From CAZCVI01 sp964502145 (GTDB taxonomy: Bacteria > Acidobacteriota > Aminicenantia > UBA2199): a stretch of 40,187 nucleotides of DNA. Each line of letters begins with the position of its first letter. The stretch's first letter is position 1. A program made the position numbers and the translations under genes. The notes under the pieces are model-generated. The model was not told the origin of the DNA and made no database searches. It was given only the letters and a program-made list of their open reading frames with translations. Below, in pieces: positions 33,046-39,975 of the stretch. Location: contig CAZCVI010000068.1 in the NCBI GenBank assembly GCA_964502145.1, positions 1 through 40,187 on the forward strand, read 5' to 3'.

Positions 33046-33174
33046 TCGCGGAGTATTGCCAAAATAATAGCGAAAAAACAATGACAGTATTACTCGCAGA
33101 CTCTATTAACCGCTTTACTGATAATACGCTGATTATACGGGTCTGCAACTTTTAAAATTATGGAGGAAAAAATA

Positions 33175-34557
33175 ATGGAAACAGGTTTTATTGATCACAA
33201 ACGAATTGATGAGTACTTGAAAAATACCACTGCGCCCGATAAAAGCGAGGTGGCTGAAATATTGACCCATGGCCGTGAATTAAAAGGCATCAGCTTCGAA
33301 GAGGCCGAACGGTTATTGATGGTAGAGGATGACGAGCTGGTGCAGCAGTTGTTGGAGACCGCCAATTTTATTAAAGAATCTATCTATGGTTCGCGCCTCG
33401 TGTTGTTCGCCCCCCTATACATTTCAAATCTGTGCAATAATGAGTGTTTGTATTGCGCTTTTAGGAAAAGCAACCGCTTAATTCCCCGCCGCACCCTCAC
33501 CATGGAAGAGGTGAAACGTGAGACCGAGGCGCTCGTGTCCGAGGGACATAAACGGGTGCTCCTGGTTTCCGGTGAAGGGTTGGGCATGGCTGCTTTGGAT
33601 TATTCCATCAAAGCCATTGAGACCATTTATTCCGTGCAGGTGGGCAAAGGGTCTATCCGGCGCATTAATATTAATATCGCCGCTTTGCCTGTCGAGGGTT
33701 TTCGACAGTTAAAAGAAGCCAGGATCGGCACCTACCAGTTGTTCCAGGAAGTATATCATTATCCTACCTATCAATCCATGCATCCCAACGGCCCCAAATC
33801 CGATTATCTCAATCATCTTACCGCCATGGACCGCGCTTTGGAGGGAGGTATTGATGATGTGGGTGTGGGGATTCTGTTCGGGTTGTATGATTATCGGTTT
33901 GAAGTCATGGCATTGCTCCAACATATCCGGCACTTGGAATCTCAATTTGGTATTGGGCCCCACACTATTTCCGTGCCCCGTTTGGAACCCGCTACCGGTT
34001 CCGAGGTCGCGGCGCATCCTCCTTATCAAGTGAGCGATAAAGATTTTAGGAAGCTGATTGCTATTCTGCGGATTACCGTGCCCTATACGGGCATGATTCT
34101 CAGCACCCGTGAAAATGCCCAGATGCGTCGGGAAGCCTTATCCCTGGGAATTTCCCAGATCAGTGCCGGTTCCAAAACCAATCCCGGCGGATATTCTGAT
34201 GGCGAGTCGGGCGAACAGTTTTCATTGGGCGATCATCGCAGTTTGGAAGAAGTGATCTATGATATTGCCCAACTCGGGCATATTCCTTCTTTTTGTACCG
34301 GCTGTTACCGCCTGGGCCGGACTGGCAATGATTTTATGGACCTGGCCAAACCCGGCCTGATCAAACATTACTGCCTGCCCAATGCTATTACCAGCTTTAA
34401 AGAGTACCTGGTAAACTATGCCAGTGAAAAAACAAAAACGATTGGCGACACCTTGATCGAAAAAATGCTGGATGAGATTCCATCGCAAAACGTGCGCGAT
34501 AAAACCGTGGATGCATTAAAACGCATTACCTTAGGAGAGCTGGACATCTACTTATAG
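33175..34557 (+). CDS. hydG: [FeFe]-hydrogenase maturation radical-SAM enzyme HydG
   Basis: A 460-residue tyrosine lyase that makes CO and cyanide, delivered as an Fe(CO)2(CN) unit, for the hydrogenase H-cluster. It has the radical-SAM motif Cys87-x3-Cys91-x2-Cys94 (CNNECLYC) and the C-terminal cluster motif Cys374-x2-Cys377-x22-Cys400 that binds the dangler-iron cluster; this distinguishes HydG from ThiH and HydE. The start is ATG 33175, 8 nt after GGAGG (33162-33166); the ATG at 33160 overlaps that site. A 129-bp gap separates it from hydF; I see no terminator or good promoter there, so the three genes may form one operon. No hydE or hydrogenase subunit gene lies in the window. Confidence 0.96.
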   Translation: METGFIDHKRIDEYLKNTTAPDKSEVAEILTHGRELKGISFEEAERLLMVEDDELVQQLLETANFIKESIYGSRLVLFAPLYISNLCNNECLYCAFRKSNRLIPRRTLTMEEVKRETEALVSEGHKRVLLVSGEGLGMAALDYSIKAIETIYSVQVGKGSIRRININIAALPVEGFRQLKEARIGTYQLFQEVYHYPTYQSMHPNGPKSDYLNHLTAMDRALEGGIDDVGVGILFGLYDYRFEVMALLQHIRHLESQFGIGPHTISVPRLEPATGSEVAAHPPYQVSDKDFRKLIAILRITVPYTGMILSTRENAQMRREALSLGISQISAGSKTNPGGYSDGESGEQFSLGDHRSLEEVIYDIAQLGHIPSFCTGCYRLGRTGNDFMDLAKPGLIKHYCLPNAITSFKEYLVNYASEKTKTIGDTLIEKMLDEIPSQNVRDKTVDALKRITLGELDIYL

Positions 34558-34590
34558 AAAGCATTTGGGAAAATCATTTAAAAAAACTTT

Positions 34591-34619
34591 TTGTAATTTG
34601 CCGCATATTCTGATATAAT
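34591..34619 (+). promoter_or_regulatory. Upstream promoter of the two-component operon
   Basis: TTGTAA (34591-34596), a 17-bp spacer and perfect TATAAT (34614-34619). A start near 34626 gives a leader of about 270 nt with the hairpin at 34711-34737. No other gene is visible between 34558 and 34895. Confidence 0.6.
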
Positions 34620-34710
34620 GCCATTGTTATGGAGAACAATTTAGTTAGCAATTTAATTATCAATAACATGGCGTACTCGTTTTGTTTTTTTCTGAGTCGC
34701 CCCGATAGCT

Positions 34711-34737
34711 ACCCATCGCCTGCGGGAGGTGATGGGT
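34711..34737 (+). promoter_or_regulatory. Leader hairpin of unknown function
   Basis: ACCCATCGCC (34711-34720) pairs with GGTGATGGGT (34728-34737), 10 pairs with one G-U, around a 7-nt loop TGCGGGA. It lies in a locally GC-rich stretch (about 34695-34745) of an otherwise AT-rich leader. It is not followed by a T-tract, so a terminator is unlikely. I do not recognise it as a known riboswitch class. Confidence 0.5.
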
Positions 34738-34797
34738 GCGTCAGTCAATATTTTCAGGTGAAAAAAAATCAGCTCCACCCACCCTATACTACTATAG

Positions 34798-34826
34798 TTG
34801 TATTTTAAATTTATTTGGTTTATAAT
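34798..34826 (+). promoter_or_regulatory. Proximal promoter of the two-component operon
   Basis: TTGTAT (34798-34803), a 17-bp spacer and perfect TATAAT (34821-34826). A start near 34833 would give a leader of about 63 nt, bypassing the hairpin at 34711-34737. Confidence 0.5.
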
Positions 34827-34895
34827 TTTGTTTACAACATTGGTTGCGCGAGTTTCCATCATGAAGCGAATCGACCAGCGATAACGAGGTGATTG

Positions 34896-35969
34896 ATGTC
34901 TACCAAAGAGAGTGCCACGATACTGTTTGTAGATGATGACAAACGGGTATTAAAGAGTTTGAAGATGTTGTTTACAAACGAGGGATTTAATTGTTTGATT
35001 GCCGCCAACGGCAATGAGGCGTTGGACGTGGTTATTGGCAACCAGGTGGATGTCGCTGTCGTGGATTTCAGGATTGGCAAGGAAGACGGGATTACTGTGG
35101 CGCAACGCTTAAAAGAGGTGGATGAGGATTTGAAAATTATTATTTTCACCGGTTTCCCTTCTTATGAAACTGCCGTTCAAGCTATGAAAATTGGAGCCTT
35201 TGATTACCTTTCCAAAGCGTCGCCCAATGAAAAGGTCATGTCTATCATCAGGAAAGCCATCACCGAGCGCGGCGCCGATCGCGTGTTGAAAAAGAAAGAT
35301 GGGAACGGCGACCGACGCGTCAAAATGGTGCTCTTTTGCAGCCACTCCCTGATCACTGAAACTCTGGAAAACTTTTCCCGCACCAGTTCCGCTTTCAAAA
35401 TGGTGAAATCTTTTTCTTCCCTGGATGCGTATGGGATTAAAAACATCTCCCAGGAGATTCATATTGCCCTGCTTTGTTCCGGTTGTACCATCAAGTGCTT
35501 GAAAGATGCGTATTCCGTGTTACCCGAGTTGTACCGCTCCTTTCCCGGGGTCAAGGTCGTTTTGATCAATGAGAGTTTCAGCGACACCGAGAAAGTGGAG
35601 TTATTGAAACTTGGCGTCCGGGGTTTTGTTTCCCCTGATTCCAGCAGCGATAAATTGGAAAAAGCGTTGCATCATATTGCCAACGGGGAGATCTGGGTCA
35701 GTCGTGTTGTCACCCAGTTATCCCTCAATAATATTTCCAATTATGATATCAAAAGTGCCCATAAATTAAAAGAAATCTTCGGTTTGACCGAGCGAGAAAT
35801 CGAGATTTTAACCAGTATGACCCAGGGGTTGAAGAATAAAGATATCGCCGAGCAATTGGTTATCAGTGAAACCACTGTAAAGACGCATGTGAACCGGATT
35901 TTCAAAAAAATGGGCGTGGATAATCGCACCAAGGCGATATTAGCTGTAATAGAGAATAAACTGGCTTGA
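34896..35969 (+). CDS. Response regulator: receiver, Cys-substituted pseudo-receiver, LuxR-type HTH
   Basis: A 357-residue regulator. Residues 8-122 form a complete receiver: Asp13/Asp14 acid pocket, phosphoacceptor Asp57, Thr85 and Lys107. Residues about 141-275 resemble a second, NarL-like receiver with its active site lost: the acid-pocket position is in FCSH (Cys148), the phosphoacceptor position is Cys194 in LLCSGC with Cys197 nearby, and the conserved Lys position reads VSPD. Residues about 293-355 form a LuxR/NarL helix-turn-helix (LTEREIEILTSMTQGLKNKDIAEQLVISETTVKTHVNRI). The start is ATG 34896, 6 nt after GAGG (34886-34889). It shares an operon with the kinase 13 nt downstream, its likely partner. 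A paralogue of identical length follows the kinase. Confidence 0.92.
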   Translation: MSTKESATILFVDDDKRVLKSLKMLFTNEGFNCLIAANGNEALDVVIGNQVDVAVVDFRIGKEDGITVAQRLKEVDEDLKIIIFTGFPSYETAVQAMKIGAFDYLSKASPNEKVMSIIRKAITERGADRVLKKKDGNGDRRVKMVLFCSHSLITETLENFSRTSSAFKMVKSFSSLDAYGIKNISQEIHIALLCSGCTIKCLKDAYSVLPELYRSFPGVKVVLINESFSDTEKVELLKLGVRGFVSPDSSSDKLEKALHHIANGEIWVSRVVTQLSLNNISNYDIKSAHKLKEIFGLTEREIEILTSMTQGLKNKDIAEQLVISETTVKTHVNRIFKKMGVDNRTKAILAVIENKLA

Positions 35970-35982
35970 CAGCCCCGGGACC

Positions 35983-37818
35983 ATGAGCTTAAAAAAGAAA
36001 CTGATCCTGTTGATGACCGTATCCGGTGCGATTTTGGTATTGTTGCTATACATTGCTTTCCAGTTAACCCTGCGTCCCTCGCAAAAAGCGCAGAAAGCTA
36101 TTTTTGTAGAGAAAATTAAGAAAAGAATTAGTATTGCCCTGGGTGTGGAAGAAAAAAATATGGCCCTGCTCAGTGCCAATTGGGCCGAGTGGGAGAGTAT
36201 GGCCAACTATGTGCTGGCACCGTCCGCGCAGTTTGAGAAAGAGGTGTTTCCCGATGAAATCTTCAATGAAGACATGTTGGACGTCGTGGTAGTGACCCGG
36301 GCTGATAGCGGTATTATTTTTTACAAGGGGTACAAGGAGAATCGTTTCCAGGATTTGGCCGTCATGAATATTTCCGCTGATATCAACCGTATTCGTAGTG
36401 TGGTGAGGCGTAAATCCGGGGTGTTGATGTCTATTGTCGCTTCTGGTGCCGGGCCCATGATTGTGGTGGCCACTCCTATCCGTGCTGGTGGGGGCAATCG
36501 GGAATTCGTCGGCGTGTTGTTTGTCGGGCGCTTTATCGACCAGAAAATGCTGGATAAAGTATCCGCCTATACCATGGATTCCGTCCAAGCCATGGATTTT
36601 AATGAGAATCAGTTGAACCTGTTTTATCGCAATAAGATGCTTGGCACGGATTTGTTTTACCAGGATGAAGCCGATAAACTCGTGGTATATTTGCTTTTAA
36701 AAGATATCGACAATCAACCCGCGTTGATCTTGTACATCAATTCGGACAATGAAATTTTCCAGGTTATTAACCGCCATGTTGTGACCCTGGTTATTTTTAT
36801 TTTCCTGTCGATTATTGTGCTCGGTTTTCTCCTTTATTTTTCCATAGGAAAATATATTGTCAAGCGGGTTTTTTCTATTTGTGCGGGGATGGGGAAGATT
36901 GAGAGTTTAAAAGATTTGTCCAAGCGGATAGACAAGGATAACAAGAATGATGAGATATCTTATCTGGTGAATGCCATTAATATCATGTTGGACAAGTTGG
37001 AAAGCGAGAAAAATGACCGCGAGATTGCCGAGCGCTCCATGATTACCCAGGGAAAGCTGGCTTCTATTGGTCGTTTGACTTCTTCTATTGGACACGAGGT
37101 GAATAATCCTTTGCTGGCTATCAGTAACAGTATCCAGGTCATTAAAAAAATTGGCCGTAATAAATCCCAGATGTTTCAAGAGGCTATTGAAATATCTGAA
37201 TCGGAAATCACCCGCATCCGTGATATTATTTCCAGTTTGATGGATTTTCACCGGTTTGAGAGGGTTGAATTTGCGCGCGTGGATGTGAATGAGGTCATTT
37301 CGCGCTCCCTCAGTATTCTGGAGTGGAGTAAGAAGCTCGGGGATACCCGGATTGTCCGGGAAAAAAACGAGCCCGTCTGGGTCTGTGGTTCGTCGGACAA
37401 GTTGACGCAGGTCTTTATGAATTTTATTCTCAATGCAGTTGAGGCCATGGAAAACATGGAAAACATGGAAAACATGGAAAATAATGGGCATAAGGCGAAT
37501 AAGGCACAGGTTGGTGAGACAGAAGCGTCGCCAGTGCTTCAGATTCAGGTGAATAGAGTTGACGATGGTAAGTTTGTGGAGGTACATTTTATAGATAATG
37601 GGCCTGGTATTCCCAATGAGATTAAAAGCCATCTTTTCGAGCCGTTTGTCTCCACCAAAGATGCGCAGGGTGTCGGATTGGGGTTATATATCTCTTATAA
37701 GATTATTTCCAAGCATCATGGCGAGATTATTTATGATCCCGAGTATGATCGGGGCACCCATTTTATTATCCGGCTCTTGGTCGGCAATATGGAAAACTGC
37801 AATGAGATTCCCAGTTAG
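35983..37818 (+). CDS. Membrane histidine kinase with CHASE4-like sensor domain
   Basis: A 611-residue sensor kinase. Transmembrane helices lie at about 7-29 and 265-288, enclosing an extracytoplasmic CHASE4-like domain (NWAEWESMANYV at 66-77, VVVTRADSGIIFY at 102-114). HAMP follows (about 290-345), then HisKA with His371 in SIGHEVNNPL, and HATPase_c with N-box NFILNAVEAM (480-489), G1 DNGPGIP and G2 GVGLGLYI. The N-box is followed by a 9-bp-repeat stretch encoding repeated Met-Glu-Asn. The ligand is unknown. The start has only a weak GGGA, so translation is probably coupled to the regulator gene 13 nt upstream. It is flanked by two paralogous regulators and likely phosphorylates both. Confidence 0.93.
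   Translation: MSLKKKLILLMTVSGAILVLLLYIAFQLTLRPSQKAQKAIFVEKIKKRISIALGVEEKNMALLSANWAEWESMANYVLAPSAQFEKEVFPDEIFNEDMLDVVVVTRADSGIIFYKGYKENRFQDLAVMNISADINRIRSVVRRKSGVLMSIVASGAGPMIVVATPIRAGGGNREFVGVLFVGRFIDQKMLDKVSAYTMDSVQAMDFNENQLNLFYRNKMLGTDLFYQDEADKLVVYLLLKDIDNQPALILYINSDNEIFQVINRHVVTLVIFIFLSIIVLGFLLYFSIGKYIVKRVFSICAGMGKIESLKDLSKRIDKDNKNDEISYLVNAINIMLDKLESEKNDREIAERSMITQGKLASIGRLTSSIGHEVNNPLLAISNSIQVIKKIGRNKSQMFQEAIEISESEITRIRDIISSLMDFHRFERVEFARVDVNEVISRSLSILEWSKKLGDTRIVREKNEPVWVCGSSDKLTQVFMNFILNAVEAMENMENMENMENNGHKANKAQVGETEASPVLQIQVNRVDDGKFVEVHFIDNGPGIPNEIKSHLFEPFVSTKDAQGVGLGLYISYKIISKHHGEIIYDPEYDRGTHFIIRLLVGNMENCNEIPS
37447..37482 (+). repeat. In-frame 9-bp tandem repeat in the kinase gene
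   Basis: ATGGAAAAC is repeated four times (the last copy ends in T), encoding Met-Glu-Asn units at residues 489-500, directly after the ATP-binding N-box. Copy-number changes would keep the frame and alter only the length of the loop before the rest of the ATPase domain. Confidence 0.9.
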
Positions 37819-37863
37819 CCGCAAAGAACCAATTATATTGTATACTTTTTTCTGGGGTGACGT

Positions 37864-38937
37864 ATGACATATAAAAAAAAGATAAGTGTATTAATTGTGG
37901 ATGATGATCAGCAGGTATTAAAGAGTTTGCGGATTTGGCTTAAGAACGAGGGGTTTCGCCCCTTGACCGCTTCTAATCAGGTTGAGGCCGAGGGAATTTT
38001 AGCAGAAAATGCCGTGGATGTCGCGTTGGTGGATTACCGGTTGCACAAGGAGAATGGCATTGATGTGGCCCGGCGGCTGAATGAACTCGACGACAGCATC
38101 AAGATTATCATACTCACCGGTTTTCCCTCTTATGAAACCGCTGTTCAAGCCATGAAAAACGGTATCTTTGATTATATTTCCAAGGGTTCTTCCAATGAGA
38201 AGATTTTGGAAGTGTTGCATAAAGCCATTGAAGAGAAAGAGCGGGAGGGCCTGCATCGCAACCAGGAATTGTTGGGCAAAGATGTGTTGCGGCTGGTGTT
38301 ATTTTGCAATCATTCCTTATTAAAAGAGCGTTTGGAAAATTTTTCTCTGAACAGTCCTGGTTTCAAGTTGCTCAAGTCATTTTCTACTCTGGACCCCGTG
38401 CAGATGCAGCGTTTTTCCCAGCAGGCGGATATTGCCTTGCTTTGTGCCAGTTGTACTATTCCTACCATGGATGATGCCTATAAAATTCTTCCCGAGCTTT
38501 ATCGTTCATTTCCAGACATCAAACCCGTGATTATCAATGAGAGTTTTACCGATGAAGAAAAAGTTGAATTGTTGAAATTGGGGGTGCGGGGGTTCTCTTC
38601 CCGCGATTTGAGTTCCGAGCAATTGGAAAAGGCGTTGCTTCAGGTTAAAAACGGGGAGGTGTGGGTGAGTCGTAACGTTATTAATCTTTCGATTCAGGGG
38701 ATGGCCACGTATGGTTCCCAGCATATCATGCAGAAACAGAATCAATACGAGTTATCTGACCGGGAGCTGGAAATTCTCAAGACCATGGTTATGGGTTTGA
38801 AGAACAAGGAGATTGCCAATAAATTATTTATCAGTGATAAAACGGTTAAGACCCATGTCAATAAGATTTTCAAAAAGCTTGGTGCCAAGACCCGAGCGAG
38901 TGCCATTCTGACTGCCGTGGAACAGCATATTCTCTAA
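37864..38937 (+). CDS. Paralogous response regulator with Cys-substituted pseudo-receiver
   Basis: A 357-residue protein that aligns without gaps to the regulator at 34896-35969. Receiver: Asp13/Asp14, Asp57, Thr85, Lys107. Pseudo-receiver: Cys148 in FCNH, Cys194 and Cys197 in LLCASCTIP, Lys position in SSRD. The LuxR-type helix-turn-helix (LSDRELEILKTMVMGLKNKEIANKLFISDKT... from about 297) is complete. The DNA-recognition segment differs modestly from its paralogue, so the two may bind related but distinct sites or form heterodimers. A GGGGTGA site precedes the ATG. It follows the kinase by 45 nt and precedes the thioesterase by 12 nt, so it belongs to the same operon. Confidence 0.92.
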   Translation: MTYKKKISVLIVDDDQQVLKSLRIWLKNEGFRPLTASNQVEAEGILAENAVDVALVDYRLHKENGIDVARRLNELDDSIKIIILTGFPSYETAVQAMKNGIFDYISKGSSNEKILEVLHKAIEEKEREGLHRNQELLGKDVLRLVLFCNHSLLKERLENFSLNSPGFKLLKSFSTLDPVQMQRFSQQADIALLCASCTIPTMDDAYKILPELYRSFPDIKPVIINESFTDEEKVELLKLGVRGFSSRDLSSEQLEKALLQVKNGEVWVSRNVINLSIQGMATYGSQHIMQKQNQYELSDRELEILKTMVMGLKNKEIANKLFISDKTVKTHVNKIFKKLGAKTRASAILTAVEQHIL

Positions 38938-38949
38938 GGAAGGTCCGTC

Positions 38950-39348
38950 ATGTTTGAATATACTACTTTTATCAGGATGTGTGATGTGGATGCCGCCGGA
39001 GTTCTTTTTTTTCCCAATCAATTTAGAATCGTGGAAGAGGCTTACGAGGTATTTTTAGAATCCGTGGGTAAACCATTGGGAAAAATTATAGCGCAGGACG
39101 TGTATGGTTTGCCCGTGGTTCATGCTGAAACCAATTATCGGGCCCCGTTGCGGTTAGGGGATCGTATTATCTTAAAACTCTCTCTCTCTCATCAGGGAAC
39201 CACCTCGTTTACTTTGTCCCATGAAATATATAAAGCCGATGGTGTGCTGGTTGGTTCAGGTCATACCATTCATGTTTGCCTAGATCGCCAGACCGGCCAG
39301 AAAATCCCTTTACCAGAAGAGTGGAACGAGATATTGCAGAAAATATAA
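38950..39348 (+). CDS. Hot-dog-fold acyl-CoA thioesterase, 4HBT type
   Basis: A 132-residue thioesterase of the 4-hydroxybenzoyl-CoA thioesterase / YbgC / FadM-like group. The N-terminal active-site segment RMCDVDAAGVLFFPNQFRIVEEAYE has the expected Asp followed by the long hot-dog helix. Strands include YRAPLRLGDRIILKLSLSHQGTTSFTLSHEIY and GSGHTIHVCLDRQTGQKIPLP. It hydrolyses an acyl-CoA thioester; close relatives include 1,4-dihydroxy-2-naphthoyl-CoA hydrolases, but the substrate is not readable. It lies 12 nt after the second regulator with AGGAAGG upstream of the ATG, so it is the last gene of the two-component operon. It is a stand-alone cytoplasmic enzyme and not an NRPS-type release domain. 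Confidence 0.9.
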   Translation: MFEYTTFIRMCDVDAAGVLFFPNQFRIVEEAYEVFLESVGKPLGKIIAQDVYGLPVVHAETNYRAPLRLGDRIILKLSLSHQGTTSFTLSHEIYKADGVLVGSGHTIHVCLDRQTGQKIPLPEEWNEILQKI

Positions 39349-39361
39349 CTCTCCTGGGACC

Positions 39362-39379
39362 GTGGGCGTCCCCGCCCAC
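39362..39379. repeat. GC-rich hairpin after the thioesterase gene
   Basis: GTGGGCG (39362-39368) pairs with CGCCCAC (39373-39379) around a TCCC loop. No T-tract follows, so it is more likely a dispersed palindrome than a terminator, though it might protect the mRNA 3' end. Confidence 0.55.
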
Positions 39380-39592
39380 ATCGGCACGGGCAATAAGCCT
39401 GAGGTGATACTAATAAGAGAGGGTTGAGTCATTATCCGAACCGTGATGCGTGGGATTAAAGGATGACCGGGATATTGGAAAGGAAAGATTGTGCCTTATT
39501 CCAATTTTAGGGGGCAGGCTGGTAAATTTTCTCAGCTTTTAGAAAGAACAGCGTGGATTGAGAAATAACTGAAGAAGTAAGCGCAAAAAAAA

Positions 39593-39625
39593 GGCAGTCC
39601 GTGCGGGTTGCCCTTTTTATTTTGT
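39593..39625 (+). terminator. Intrinsic terminator
   Basis: GGCAGTCC (39593-39600), loop GTGC, GGGTTGCC (39605-39612): eight pairs including two G-U. It is followed by CTTTTTATTTTG and preceded by an A-tract, so it can act on both strands. It lies 245 bp after the thioesterase gene and could end that operon. Confidence 0.7.
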
Positions 39626-39758
39626 CTTATTTTTCGTCGTGTTGCTGACGTCAGCATAACGATCAAATGGTTTACACCACTCATCATGAGTAATTCTTTC
39701 CATTCGGCTGTTTTATTGTTCTAAATGAATGCCTCTATAACATTCACCAGAATGTAAT

Positions 39759-39820
39759 GCAAGCATCGTGCTTGCGTTTTTGCTTTTCCGCTTATTAATG
39801 CGCCAGGATGGCGCGTCTAC
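39759..39820. repeat. REP-like palindromes, GTAGACGCG family
   Basis: A hairpin GCAAGCATCGTGCTTGC (39759-39775) is followed by a second unit at 39792-39820 that matches the element at 671-700 except for one missing G in the loop. The similarity extends a few bases on each side, so copies of one dispersed element stand near both ends of the window. Confidence 0.75.
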
Positions 39821-39975
39821 GTTAAAAAACACCCGCAGGGCACCTATAATCTTTTTCCCCACCCACCTATTTTCACAGCAATATACTGGAAATAAGGCAC
39901 AATCTTTCCCTTTTAATATCCTGGTCATCCTTTAATCCCACGCATCACGGTTCAGATACCGTGTTTGACGTTTTT

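Larger units (their letters stand above)
39438..39953. mobile_element. 516-bp noncoding element bounded by 63-bp inverted repeats
   Basis: The segment 39438-39500 and the reverse complement of 39891-39953 agree at 59 of 63 positions by direct comparison. The interior of about 390 bp has no credible gene; it holds a terminator-like hairpin (39593-39612), a TGCTGACGTCAGCA palindrome (39643-39656) and two REP-like palindromes (39759-39775, 39792-39820). This resembles a MITE or a composite of dispersed repeats. I do not see an obvious target-site duplication, so mobility is inference. Confidence 0.55.

Noticed and set aside
36907..37632. 241-residue minus-strand open frame
   Set aside because: It is antisense to the HAMP, HisKA and ATPase regions of the histidine kinase, which has full motif support, and shows His/Phe-rich shadow composition.
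38950..39348. Thioesterase as the NRPS release or proofreading enzyme
   Set aside because: It is a hot-dog acyl-CoA thioesterase in the two-component operon about 18 kb from the NRPS operon, not an alpha/beta-hydrolase type I or II thioesterase.
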